Shown: positions 1 through 7,750 of the stretch, piece after piece
Position numbering within the stretch: the first letter of the stretch is position 1
Layout of the letters: each line of letters starts with the position of its first letter
Assembly: GCA_041166365.1 (NCBI GenBank)
Contig: JBEEFX010000365.1
Coordinates: 1-17,624, forward strand
DNA from: DASUCS01 sp041166365
GTDB taxonomy: Bacteria > Actinomycetota > Acidimicrobiia > Acidimicrobiales > JACDCH01
Direction: 5' to 3'
DNA length: 17,624 nucleotides
Program-made: the position numbers and the translations under genes
Notes under the pieces: model-generated
What the model saw: only the letters and a program-made list of their open reading frames with translations
The model's database searches: none
What the model was told of the DNA's origin: nothing

Positions 1-616
1 CGGGCGTGTCGGTGGGCACGAGGAACATCGACGCGCCCTGGTACACCGACACGTCGGGATCGGTGACCACCATGGCAATGGCGACTGACGCGTACCGGAA
101 GTTCGACGAGAACCACTTCTCGCCAGTGATGACCCAGTCGTCGCCGTCTTTCACGGCCCGACACTGGAACTCCTTCGGGTCGGCGCCCGCCTGCGGCTCG
201 GTCATCGAGAACGACGACGCGATCTGCCCGTCGAGCAGCGGCTGCAGATAGCGCTCCTTCTGCTCGGGCGTGCCGTAGTGGGCGAGGATCTCCGCGTTGC
301 CGGAGTCGGGCGCCTGGCACCCGAAGATGCTCGGCGCCCAGCTCGAGCGGCCCAGGATCTCGTTCATGAGCCCGAGCTTGAGCTGCCCGTACCCCTTGCC
401 TCCGAGCTCGGGCCCCAGGTGGCAGGCCCAGAGGTCCTGGGCCTTCACCTGCTCCTGCAGCGGCCGCACGACCTCGGCGTGCACCGGGTGCTTCTTGTCG
501 TAGACGAGATGCGCGTCGAAGGCGAGGTCGAGCGGCTCGACCTCCGCCTTCACGAAGGCGGCGATCCAGTCGAGCTTCTCCTGGAATTCCGGTTCGGTCG
601 AGAAGTCCCACGGCAT
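1..616 (-). CDS. Acyl-CoA dehydrogenase family protein, N-terminal 205 residues (cut by window edge)
   Basis: FAD-dependent alpha,beta-dehydrogenation of an acyl-CoA thioester, as in beta-oxidation or a related acyl-CoA pathway; cytoplasmic. The minus strand is open from ATG at 616-614 to the left edge. Residues 1-130 have the helical N-terminal domain pattern (WDFSTEPEFQEKLDWIAAF, then LGPELGGKGYG near 67-77). Residues 137-147, SMTEPQAGADP, match the family signature that contacts flavin and substrate. WVITGEKWFSSN at 161-172 begins the central beta domain. The catalytic C-terminal half lies outside the window, so chain-length class cannot be judged. The start lies 14 bases after the MMPL stop, with a weak AGGG about 8 bases upstream, so it is probably the third gene of the hydrolase-MMPL operon. 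The family call is firm; the substrate is unknown. Confidence 0.93.
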   Translation of the reverse strand, partial: MPWDFSTEPEFQEKLDWIAAFVKAEVEPLDLAFDAHLVYDKKHPVHAEVVRPLQEQVKAQDLWACHLGPELGGKGYGQLKLGLMNEILGRSSWAPSIFGCQAPDSGNAEILAHYGTPEQKERYLQPLLDGQIASSFSMTEPQAGADPKEFQCRAVKDGDDWVITGEKWFSSNFRYASVAIAMVVTDPDVSVYQGASMFLVPTDTP

Positions 617-630
617 GACGGGGACCCTAG

Positions 631-2793
631 TTAGCCGACCTTGGCTGCGTCGTCGTGGGCGAGCTCGCGCAGCTCGGCCTCGAGCTCCTCTTCGGACTCG
701 CCCTCCAGGTGGAACTCCGGCAGCAGGCGGTCGAGCCACTTGGGCAGCCACCAGTTGGCGTCGCCGAGCAGCTCCATCGTCGCGGGCACGAGCACCATGC
801 GCACGATCGTGGCGTCGACGAAGATCGCGACCGCCAATCCGAATCCGAACTCTTTCAGCACGCGGTCGTCGCCGAACATGAACGATCCGAACACGAATAC
901 CATGATCAGAGCGGCAGCCGTGATCACTCGCGCGGTCGCGTTCACGCCATCGGCCACCGCCTGAGCGTTGTCGCCCGTGCGGTCGTACTCCTCCTTCACC
1001 CGCGACAGGAGGAACACCTCGTAGTCCATCGACAATCCGAAGAGGATGGCGAAGAGCATCATCGGCAGGAAGCTCTCGATCGGCCCCTGCTTCACGTCGA
1101 TGATCGACGCGCCGATGCCCTTCTGGAACACGCCGACGAGAGCGCCATAGGCCGCGCCGATCGACAGCAGGTTCATGATCACGGCCTTCAGCGGCACGAG
1201 CAGCGACCGGAACACGACGAGCAACAGCAGGAACGACAACAGCAGCACGACCCCGATGAACAACGGAAGCCGCTCCTCCACGTACGTGCTCACGTCGTCG
1301 AACGCGGCGGTGATGCCGCCGACGTGCGCGTCGATGCCGGTCTCGCCGACCGCGTGGGGCAGTACGTCGGTGCGCAGGTGATGAATCATCGACACCGACT
1401 TCGGATCCTGCGGCGATGTGGTGAGGAACACCGGCATCACCGCGGTGTCGTGTGCCGGGTTGAACGTGGCCGGCAACGCGAACTGCACGCCCGGCGTGGC
1501 CGCCACCTCGGTCTGTACCCGGGCCAGTGCGTCGTCGCCCACACCGGCGGGCACATCGAACGCCAGCAACAGGGGCCCGTTGAATCCCGGCCCGAAGCCC
1601 TCGGCCAGCAGGTCGTACGCCCGACGAGTCGTGTCGGACGTGGGCCGGTTGCCGTCGTCGGACGAGCCGAGCTGGATCGTCGACACCGGCGATGCCAACA
1701 CGAGCAACACCACCAGCGCGACGACGGCGAACGGCACGGGCCGCTTCTGGATCAAGCGGCTCCACCGGTACCAGAAGCCGTCGCGCTCGTGCTCGCCGCG
1801 GCTCACGCCGGGAACGTGCAGCTTGTCGATGTTCTTGCCGACGAAGCCGAGGATCGCGGGCAGCAACGTGAGCGACGTGGCGATGGTGAGCGCGACCGCG
1901 ATGATCGCCGCAGTCGCGAGCCCGCTCACGAAGTCGATGCCGATGACGTACATGCCGGCGAGCGAGATGATCACCGTGCAGCCGGCGAAGAACACCGCCT
2001 TGCCCGACGTACTCACCGCCTTCACCACCGCGACTTCTGGATCCAAACCGTGGTGAATGCCGTGCCGGAAGCGCGTGATGATGAAGAGCGCGTAGTCGAT
2101 GCCGACGCCGAGCCCGATCATGATCGCCAGCTGCGGCGCGAACTCCGGCATCGACACCACGTGCGTCGCGATAGTGATCCCCGCGAGGCCGACGCCGAGC
2201 CCGAAGATGGCGTTGAGCAGCGGTAGGCCCATCGCCAGCACCGACCCGAAGGTGATCAGCAGGATCACAATCGCCGCGCCCACGCCCACGAGCTCGCTCA
2301 GCCCGAACGACGGCGGCTCGCCGAACATGCCGGAGAGCTCGATCTGCAATCCCGACTGATCCTGCGCGGCGATGGCCTTGACGGCCTCGATGGTGGCATC
2401 GGAGAGCCGGGCGCGCTTCCCGCCTGACGACTGGAACTGCATCTCGGCGAACGCGATCTGCGGAGACTGAGGCGACACGATGAGGTCGCGCACCTCGATG
2501 ATCTCGGGCACGGCTCGCAACAGGCCCAGCTTGCTGTCGATTGCGGCCCGCTGCGCCTCGATCGTCGGCGTGGCCTTGAACACGATGAATGCGGTCTGAC
2601 CGGCGCGCTCGGGAAAGCGCTTGTCCAGCAGGTCGAACGCCTTCTGCGAGTCGGTGGCCGGCAAGTTGAAGCTCTCGCCGAAGTCGGCGCCCAAGGCGCC
2701 GCCGAAGGCATTGACGCCGACCAGCACCACGATCCAGGCAATGAGGACCCGCCAACGACGGCGATAACAGACGTCAGCGATCCGCTTCAGCAC
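631..2793 (-). CDS. MMPL/RND-superfamily membrane exporter, 720 aa
   Basis: Proton-driven inner-membrane transporter of the MMPL branch of the RND superfamily; relatives export lipids or hydrophobic compounds. The two-fold repeated architecture is visible: TM1 about 15-30, an extracytoplasmic domain about 35-165, and five TM segments about 168-316. A second half follows: TM about 352-372, a second porter domain about 375-505, and TM segments about 509-556, 575-597, 620-640 and 648-672. Each half carries the Asp-Tyr pair in the proton-relay helix: D233-Y234 in GLGVGIDYALF and D590-Y591 in LFGLSMDYEVF. In MmpL3 the equivalent pairs are essential for proton transfer. The C-terminus is acidic and short (EGESEEELEAELRELAHDD), with no large cytoplasmic domain. 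The start is GTG, 3 bases after the hydrolase stop, so expression is probably coupled. Neighbours (hydrolase, acyl-CoA dehydrogenase) suggest a lipid cargo; this is inference. Confidence 0.93.
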   Translation of the reverse strand: MLKRIADVCYRRRWRVLIAWIVVLVGVNAFGGALGADFGESFNLPATDSQKAFDLLDKRFPERAGQTAFIVFKATPTIEAQRAAIDSKLGLLRAVPEIIEVRDLIVSPQSPQIAFAEMQFQSSGGKRARLSDATIEAVKAIAAQDQSGLQIELSGMFGEPPSFGLSELVGVGAAIVILLITFGSVLAMGLPLLNAIFGLGVGLAGITIATHVVSMPEFAPQLAIMIGLGVGIDYALFIITRFRHGIHHGLDPEVAVVKAVSTSGKAVFFAGCTVIISLAGMYVIGIDFVSGLATAAIIAVALTIATSLTLLPAILGFVGKNIDKLHVPGVSRGEHERDGFWYRWSRLIQKRPVPFAVVALVVLLVLASPVSTIQLGSSDDGNRPTSDTTRRAYDLLAEGFGPGFNGPLLLAFDVPAGVGDDALARVQTEVAATPGVQFALPATFNPAHDTAVMPVFLTTSPQDPKSVSMIHHLRTDVLPHAVGETGIDAHVGGITAAFDDVSTYVEERLPLFIGVVLLLSFLLLLVVFRSLLVPLKAVIMNLLSIGAAYGALVGVFQKGIGASIIDVKQGPIESFLPMMLFAILFGLSMDYEVFLLSRVKEEYDRTGDNAQAVADGVNATARVITAAALIMVFVFGSFMFGDDRVLKEFGFGLAVAIFVDATIVRMVLVPATMELLGDANWWLPKWLDRLLPEFHLEGESEEELEAELRELAHDDAAKVG

Positions 2794-2796
2794 GGA

Positions 2797-3663
2797 TCAA
2801 TGGTGGAGCATGGCCTCCGAGCCTGTCGAAACGAGGAAGTCGGCGAGCAGCGACGCGACGAGCTCTGGTTGCTCGATCGGGAGGAAGTGGCCGGCGCGTT
2901 CGACGATCTCGAGGCGGGAACCCGGCATGAGCTCGTGGGCCGCATACGCGTGGCTGACCGGGATGACACCGTCGCGATCGCCCCAGATGATCATGGTCGG
3001 GACGGCCTCAGCGAGGTACAGCCGATCGCGGGCGCTCACGCGTTGGCCGGCGACGTCGATGACCGCCCGGATGGTGTGCACGAAGGCCCGCTGCGTCCGC
3101 GCGTCCGTGAGGCGGGTGTACGAGTCCCAGACCTCGCCGAGGAACGGATCGCCCCGGAACCCGAACTTTCCGAGGAAGCGGCCGACGGACCCGGCCACGC
3201 CGTGGATGCGCGGCGTGAGCACCACCGGCAGGAGGTACTCCGAGCCGGGCGCGCTGATGAGCCGCAGGAGCGGATTGACCTCTTTGCCGAGGCCCCCGCT
3301 GCACGTGAGGACGAGGCGTTCACACCGTTCCGGGAACTGGTACGCCAGCTGCATGGCGATGCCGCCGCCGAGGCTGTGGCCGATGAACGTGGCTCGTTCG
3401 TGGCCGAGCACCACCATGAGATCGCGGATGCCCGAGGCATAGGCGCCGAGGCTGTAGTCGCCTCGGGGCTTGGCCGACTCGCCGTGACCCAACAAATCGG
3501 GCGCGACCATCGTGTAGCGATCGCCGTCGAGTCGCTCCATGACCTTGGCCCACGTGGCCGAGCTGCCGGCGATGCCGTGCACGAAGACGAGCACCTCGGG
3601 ACCGTGGCCGGCCGTGCGGTACGCGACATCGTGGCCGTGGATCTTGACGAACTGAATCTCCAT
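2797..3663 (-). CDS. Alpha/beta-fold hydrolase, 288 aa
   Basis: Probable serine hydrolase (esterase, lipase-like or C-C bond hydrolase) of the alpha/beta-hydrolase fold; no signal peptide, so cytoplasmic. The oxyanion-hole motif HGIAG is at 29-33 and the nucleophile elbow GHSLGG at 95-100 gives S97. The acid is most likely D229 in IWGDRDG (D231 is the alternative), and the general base is H259 in ERAGHFLPIEQPE. A cap region lies about 130-200. The ATG at 3663 is preceded at the right distance by a TAGATT box that could give a leaderless transcript. It is the first gene of a minus-strand operon with the MMPL exporter 3 bases downstream. The substrate cannot be told from sequence; the setting favours a lipid-derived ester or thioester. 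Confidence 0.92.
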   Translation of the reverse strand: MEIQFVKIHGHDVAYRTAGHGPEVLVFVHGIAGSSATWAKVMERLDGDRYTMVAPDLLGHGESAKPRGDYSLGAYASGIRDLMVVLGHERATFIGHSLGGGIAMQLAYQFPERCERLVLTCSGGLGKEVNPLLRLISAPGSEYLLPVVLTPRIHGVAGSVGRFLGKFGFRGDPFLGEVWDSYTRLTDARTQRAFVHTIRAVIDVAGQRVSARDRLYLAEAVPTMIIWGDRDGVIPVSHAYAAHELMPGSRLEIVERAGHFLPIEQPELVASLLADFLVSTGSEAMLHH

Positions 3664-3671
3664 CGAGATCG

Positions 3672-3681
3672 AATCTACGCT
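3672..3681. promoter_or_regulatory. Overlapping divergent -10 boxes, possibly both leaderless
   Basis: The ten bases AATCTACGCT hold two TANNNT hexamers that share two bases. TAGATT on the minus strand (3677-3672) lies 8 bases before the hydrolase ATG. TACGCT on the plus strand (3676-3681) lies 7 bases before the GTG at 3689. Those distances would place each transcription start at the first base of its start codon. No convincing -35 box is seen for either. The two promoters could not be used at the same moment. Confidence 0.4.
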
Positions 3682-3688
3682 GCCGTCC

Positions 3689-4498
3689 GTGGGGGCCCTG
3701 GCGCGTCATCGGTGGAACACGTCATTCGAGTGGGAAGGCCGGGAAGGACCGTTCCGCCGTGTGACCGATGACCAGGCGGCGCAGTTCGATCGCGACGGCT
3801 ACGTGGTGATCGAGGACCTGCTCGACGAGCAGACCGTCAAGGACGTCACCAACGAGATCGACGGCCTCGAAGCCGAGGTCGAGGCATTCCTCGAGACGCA
3901 GCCCGACGGTCGAGTGACGATCGCCGAGTCGGGCGCGCTCACGTTCACCGTGCACATCGCGGCGCGATCGAAGCTGCTGCGCGACCTCGTCACGTCGGCG
4001 GCTCTGGTCGATCTCTGCGCCGACCTCATCGGCCCCGACGTCAACCTGTACTGGGACCAAGCCGTGTACAAGAAGCCCGACAAGCCTCGCCGGTTCCCGT
4101 GGCATCAAGACAACGGGTACACCTTCATCGAGCCGCAGCAGTACCTCACGATCTGGCTGGCGCTCACCGATGCCACGCTGGACAACGGCTGTCCGCACGT
4201 CGCGCCCGGCCTGCACAAGCACGGCACGCTCGAGCACCACTACGTCGATCCCCTCGGCTTCGAGTGCTTCACCGATCCTCCGCGCGAGTTGGCTGCGCCG
4301 GTGAAGGCCGGTGGCGCCGTGGTGTTCTCGAGCCTCATGCCCCACCTCACCGGTCCGAACCTCACGGGCGAGGTGCGCAAGGCGTACATCGTGCAGTACG
4401 CGCCCGCCGGCGCGTACACGCGCACGTCCGAAGGCAACGTGCCGTGCGACGATCCCGACCGTCAGTTCCCCGTATTGCGCGACGGGAGGCCCGTGTGA
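3689..4498 (+). CDS. Phytanoyl-CoA dioxygenase (PhyH) family Fe(II)/2-oxoglutarate oxygenase, 269 aa
   Basis: Non-haem Fe(II)/2-oxoglutarate-dependent oxygenase that probably hydroxylates an acyl or small-molecule substrate. The family N-terminus DDQAAQFDRDGYVVIEDLL is at 27-45. The metal facial triad is visible as H139-x-D141 in FPWHQDNGYTF and distal H219 in SLMPHLTGPN. R230, eleven residues later, is the expected 2-oxoglutarate carboxylate anchor. The NGCPHVAPGLHKHG stretch (166-179) is typical of the family. The GTG at 3689 is taken because a TACGCT box sits 7 bases upstream. An in-frame GTG at 3761 gives a family-typical start (MTDDQAAQF, 245 aa) with a GGAAGG-like sequence upstream and is a real alternative. 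The stop overlaps the copper amine oxidase start by 4 bases, so the two are probably translated together. The substrate is unknown. Confidence 0.9.
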   Translation: MGALARHRWNTSFEWEGREGPFRRVTDDQAAQFDRDGYVVIEDLLDEQTVKDVTNEIDGLEAEVEAFLETQPDGRVTIAESGALTFTVHIAARSKLLRDLVTSAALVDLCADLIGPDVNLYWDQAVYKKPDKPRRFPWHQDNGYTFIEPQQYLTIWLALTDATLDNGCPHVAPGLHKHGTLEHHYVDPLGFECFTDPPRELAAPVKAGGAVVFSSLMPHLTGPNLTGEVRKAYIVQYAPAGAYTRTSEGNVPCDDPDRQFPVLRDGRPV

Positions 4499-6324
4499 AC
4501 CCGTTCGATCCGCTCACGCCCGAGGAGATCACCAAGGCGGTCGGCATCTTCGATCACGAAGGATTGATCGCCCGCGTCGTGCTCGACGAGCCCACGAAGG
4601 CCGAGCTGGCCAGCAGCAACGGCCACCCGCCCGAGCGGCGCGCCGCCATCACGCTGGTGCCCGGCCCCGGCAGCGGTTTGCTCGAGGCCGTCGTCTCGCT
4701 CACCGACGAGCACGTCGCCTCCGTCGAGCACGTGCCGGATGCGCGTCCCGCGCTGCTCTTCGAGGACAGCATCAACGCGATCGTCGCGGTGATGGAGAAC
4801 GCGGAGTTCCAGGCGGCGATGAAGCGGCGCGGCATCGACGACATGGCGAAGGTGCAACTCGACCCGTGGCCCGCGGGCACATTCGGCATCGCGCACGAGG
4901 AAGGACGACGGATCACGCGCGTCATCGCGTTCCTGCGCGACGAGCCCACCGACAACGGCTACGGCCGACCGATCGAGGGTGTCGTGGCCATCGTCGACAT
5001 GGGCCGCGGCGAAGTGCTCGAGGTGCAGGACCACGGCATCACGCCCATCCCCGCCGACAAGGGGTCGTATCTCGCGGCCGACCATTCGCCGCGCACCGAT
5101 CTGAAGCCGCTGGAGATCACGCAACCGGAAGGGCCGAGCTTCACCATCGACGGCCATCAGGTCGACTGGCAGCGCTGGTCGGTGCACGTGTCGATGGATC
5201 CGTACGAAGGACTCGTCCTCCACACGATCAGCTTCGACGACCGACCGATCGTGCATCGCGCCGCGATCAGCGAGATGGTCGTGCCCTACGGCGATCCCGG
5301 CCCGCTGCACGGCTGGAAGAACGCGTTCGACGCTGGCGAGTGGGGCCTCGGCCGCATGGTCAACTCGCTCGAGCTGGGTTGCGACTGTCTCGGCGAGATC
5401 CGCTACCTCGACGCCGTGTTCGCCGACGAGCACGGCAATCCGCAAGTGCACGCGAACGCCGTCTGCATCCACGAGGAGGACTACGGAATCCTCTGGAAGC
5501 ACTGGGACATGCAAGGCGGCACCACCGAGGTGCGCCGTTCACGCCGGCTCGTCGTCAGCTCGATCTCGACGGTCGGCAACTATGAATACGGCTTCTACTG
5601 GTACTTCTACCTCGACGGCACGATCCAACTCGAGGTGAAGCTCACGGGGATCATGTCCACGATGGCCGCCGTCGACCAGCCGTCGCACGCGTCGATGGTC
5701 GCGCCAGGGCTCGCCGCGCCGTATCACCAGCACTTGTTCTGCGCCCGCTTGGACCTCGACGTCGACGGCGGTCACAACGAGGTGTACGAGGTCGACGTGC
5801 TGCCCGACCCGTCCGCGTCGGATCACTCGTTCAAGCCTCACGCGACGCGGTTGGAGAGCGAGCTCCAGGCGCAGCGCGTCGTCAATCCGGCGAAGAGTCG
5901 CACGTGGAAGATCGTCAACCCCGAGGTGCGCAACGCGCTGGGCGAGCCGGTCGCGTACAAGCTCGTCCCTGGCGCGACGCCGACGTTGCTGGCGGATCCT
6001 TCGTCGTCGGTCGGCCGGCGCGCCGCGTTCGCGACGCGCAATCTGTGGGTCACGCCGTACGAGCCGGGCGAGATCCGCGCCGCCGGCGGCTACCCGAACC
6101 AGTCGGCCGGCGGCGATGGACTGCCGCAGTGGACGGCGGCCGACCGCTCCCTCGTCGACACCGACATCGTGCTGTGGCACACCTTCGGCGTCACCCACAT
6201 CCCTCGCCCGGAGGACTGGCCGGTGATGCCCGTCGAGTACGCCGGCTTCTCCCTCGTCCCGTTCGGCTTCTTCGACCGCAACCCCACCCTCGACGTCCCG
6301 CCCCCCGCCTGCCACCCCACCTAG
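4495..6324 (+). CDS. Copper-containing (TPQ) primary amine oxidase, 609 aa
   Basis: Oxidises a primary amine to aldehyde, releasing ammonia and H2O2, using Cu(II) and a self-made topaquinone. The cofactor tyrosine is Y363 in the NYEY motif (362-365). The catalytic base is D279 in AFDAGEWGLG, 84 residues before the cofactor, the spacing known for Arthrobacter globiformis amine oxidase (D298/Y382). Copper ligands are H411 and H413 in PYHQHLF and H568 in GVTHIPRPEDWPVMP. N-terminal N2/N3-like domains occupy about 1-205 and the large catalytic beta-sandwich the rest. Length is slightly below the usual 630-660. No signal peptide is seen, so it is predicted cytoplasmic. The GTG start at 4495 lies inside the end of the dioxygenase gene (GTGA overlap); a GTG at 4493 is out of frame. 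The family call is firm, the amine unknown. Confidence 0.95.
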   Translation: MNPFDPLTPEEITKAVGIFDHEGLIARVVLDEPTKAELASSNGHPPERRAAITLVPGPGSGLLEAVVSLTDEHVASVEHVPDARPALLFEDSINAIVAVMENAEFQAAMKRRGIDDMAKVQLDPWPAGTFGIAHEEGRRITRVIAFLRDEPTDNGYGRPIEGVVAIVDMGRGEVLEVQDHGITPIPADKGSYLAADHSPRTDLKPLEITQPEGPSFTIDGHQVDWQRWSVHVSMDPYEGLVLHTISFDDRPIVHRAAISEMVVPYGDPGPLHGWKNAFDAGEWGLGRMVNSLELGCDCLGEIRYLDAVFADEHGNPQVHANAVCIHEEDYGILWKHWDMQGGTTEVRRSRRLVVSSISTVGNYEYGFYWYFYLDGTIQLEVKLTGIMSTMAAVDQPSHASMVAPGLAAPYHQHLFCARLDLDVDGGHNEVYEVDVLPDPSASDHSFKPHATRLESELQAQRVVNPAKSRTWKIVNPEVRNALGEPVAYKLVPGATPTLLADPSSSVGRRAAFATRNLWVTPYEPGEIRAAGGYPNQSAGGDGLPQWTAADRSLVDTDIVLWHTFGVTHIPRPEDWPVMPVEYAGFSLVPFGFFDRNPTLDVPPPACHPT

Positions 6325-6328
6325 CCCC

Positions 6329-6376
6329 AAATCCCACTCAGGCGTCTACAAATCTGTAGACGCCTGAGTGGGATTT
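6329..6376. repeat. Long perfect palindrome, copy 1 (22-base arms, 4-base loop)
   Basis: Arms 6329-6350 and 6355-6376 are exact reverse complements around the loop AATC; the inner arm is CAGGCGTCTACA. It lies 5 bases after the amine oxidase stop and 24 bases before the SDR start. A 28-base core (6339-6366) recurs with one central base change at 7760-7787. There is no T-run after the stem on either strand, so a classical intrinsic terminator is not clearly supported. A REP-like dispersed repeat, a terminator without U-tail, or a protein-binding palindrome are all possible. Confidence 0.9.
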
Positions 6377-6386
6377 CGAACGAAGT

Positions 6387-6393
6387 AGAGGAG
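6387..6393 (+). promoter_or_regulatory. Ribosome binding site of the SDR gene
   Basis: AGAGGAG ends 7 bases before the GTG at 6401, a good Shine-Dalgarno match at normal spacing. It fixes the SDR start just outside the palindrome. Confidence 0.75.
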
Positions 6394-6400
6394 CGCTGAC

Positions 6401-7186
6401 GTGAATGTTTTGGTGACTGGAGCGTCGTCGGGGATCGGTGCCGGGCTCGCGCGCGGCTTCGCGGCGGACGGGCACACCGTCGGCATCTGCGCGCGGCGCA
6501 AGGACCGGCTCGAAGCAGTGCTCGCCGACTGCCGGAAGACCGCGCCCGACTCGCGCCTGTGGGTGATGGACCTGTCCGATCTCGACGCGGTCACCGCGTT
6601 CGCCGAGCAGGCCGACGAGGAGCTCGGCGGCATCGACCTGTTGGTGAACAACGCCGGCATCCCGAAGCGACGGCACGCGCTGCAACTCACGCCGGAGGTC
6701 GTCGACGAGGTGATGGCGGTGAACTACGCGTCGCCGATCCGGCTCACGCTGGCGTTGTTGCCACGCATGATCAAGCGTGGCAGTGGGCGCATCCTCACGA
6801 TCTCGTCGGTGGCGGCGCGGTTCGGTCCGCCGCGCGAAGCGGCCTACAGCGCATCGAAGGCCGCATTGAGCGCGTTCATGGAATCGTTGGCCGTGGACCT
6901 CGACGGCACGGACATCAAGATCCACCTCGTCAACCCCGGCATCATCGACACGGAGCTGTTCCACCTGCCGGACAACGAGACGTCGCTCGCCGATCTCGAG
7001 GCGCTCCCGGTGGAGGCGCTCGTCGACGCGGTGAAGAAGCAGATCGCCGAGGACACGTTCGAGATCTACGTGCCGGACTGGTTCTCCGACATCGTCGCCA
7101 ACCGCTACGCCAACCTCGGACCGTTTATCGAAGGCAGCAAGGAATACACCAGAGAACGCGTGAAGCAGATGGAGGCTGACGCATGA
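6401..7186 (+). CDS. Short-chain dehydrogenase/reductase (classical SDR), 261 aa
   Basis: NAD(P)(H)-dependent oxidoreductase acting on an alcohol or carbonyl; cytoplasmic. The Rossmann motif TGASSGIG is at 6-13, NNAG at 83-86 and the structural Asn at N108. The catalytic triad is S136, Y149 and K153 (YSASK), with Ser 13 residues before Tyr as the family requires. The R32-R33 pair after the second beta strand (ICARRKDRL) favours NADP(H). The C-terminal region (about 185-261) is the variable substrate part. The start is GTG with AGAGGAG 7 bases upstream. The stop overlaps the next gene's ATG by 4 bases (ATGA), so the two form an operon. The pair is bracketed by two copies of one palindrome. The substrate is unknown; reduction of an aldehyde made by the upstream amine oxidase is conceivable but unproven. 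Confidence 0.94.
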   Translation: MNVLVTGASSGIGAGLARGFAADGHTVGICARRKDRLEAVLADCRKTAPDSRLWVMDLSDLDAVTAFAEQADEELGGIDLLVNNAGIPKRRHALQLTPEVVDEVMAVNYASPIRLTLALLPRMIKRGSGRILTISSVAARFGPPREAAYSASKAALSAFMESLAVDLDGTDIKIHLVNPGIIDTELFHLPDNETSLADLEALPVEALVDAVKKQIAEDTFEIYVPDWFSDIVANRYANLGPFIEGSKEYTRERVKQMEADA

Positions 7187-7737
7187 CCGATCTTCCCGAC
7201 GTTCACCGCAGAGCGCTCGCCGCTACGGGTCTGATCGTGGCGGGCATCAAACCCGATCAACTCGACGCGCCGACGCCGTGTGAGGACTACGACGTCGGCG
7301 GGCTGCTGAACCATCTGATCAGCGGCAACTTCTGGGTCGCGCCGCTCGTCGAAGGCAAGACGATCGCGGAGGTCGGCGACACGCTCGACCGCGACTTCTC
7401 GATCGAGGAGTACGACAGGTCGGCCGAGGAGGCGAACGCCGCGTTCTCGGGCCCCGGCGCGATGCAGAAGCCGGTCGCCGTGTCCTATGGACCGGTGCCC
7501 GCCGAGGTGTACGCCGGCCACCGGTTCATCGACGTCCTCATCCACGGCTGGGACCTCGCGAAGGCCACCGGGCAGGACACGACCCTCGATCCCGAGCTCG
7601 TCGTCGCGTGCCGCGAGGTCGTCGCCCCGCAGGCCGACCTGCTCGAGGGCAGCGGCATGTTCGGGACCGAGGTCGAGGTCCCGCCCGACGCCGACCCCCA
7701 AACCAAGCTCCTCGCCACCCTCGGCCGCCGGGCGTGA
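7183..7737 (+). CDS. TIGR03086-type metal-binding protein (DinB / mycothiol-dependent maleylpyruvate isomerase-like), 184 aa
   Basis: Four-helix DinB/MDMPI-like fold typical of actinobacteria. Relatives either use mycothiol as cofactor or have no known function. Hallmarks are PTPCEDYDVGGLLNHLISG (30-48), supplying H44, and RFIDVLIHGWDLAKATG (114-130), supplying D117 and H121 plus the conserved HGWD. H44, D117 and H121 would form the divalent metal site, a D-x3-H variant of the E-x3-H seen in maleylpyruvate isomerase. The ATG overlaps the SDR stop as ATGA, so translation is coupled. It ends 13 bases before the second palindrome. The family assignment is reasonably sure. Enzymatic activity is unproven, and a mycothiol-linked detoxification role is inference. 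Confidence 0.87.
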   Translation: MTDLPDVHRRALAATGLIVAGIKPDQLDAPTPCEDYDVGGLLNHLISGNFWVAPLVEGKTIAEVGDTLDRDFSIEEYDRSAEEANAAFSGPGAMQKPVAVSYGPVPAEVYAGHRFIDVLIHGWDLAKATGQDTTLDPELVVACREVVAPQADLLEGSGMFGTEVEVPPDADPQTKLLATLGRRA

Positions 7738-7750
7738 CCCCAACAACCCG

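Noticed and set aside
655..2226. 523-codon open frame on the plus strand opposite the MMPL gene
   Set aside because: Translation is His/Arg/Glu-rich with no fold or motif. It is the expected shadow of a GC-rich gene; the minus strand encodes a complete MMPL protein.
2800..3771. 323-codon plus-strand frame opposite the hydrolase
   Set aside because: Charged, motif-free translation antisense to an intact alpha/beta hydrolase with a full catalytic triad.
4099..4494. Upstream extension of the amine oxidase frame to an ATG at 4099
   Set aside because: The added 132 residues are His/Arg/Ala-rich noise read out of frame inside the dioxygenase gene; homology and the GTGA overlap place the start at 4495.
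4462..5514. 350-codon minus-strand frame opposite the amine oxidase
   Set aside because: No motif and no start signal; it is antisense to a gene with all catalytic residues.
6329..6376. Classical intrinsic terminator for palindrome copy 1
   Set aside because: No T-run follows the stem on either strand. A tail-less terminator remains possible, so it is listed as a repeat.
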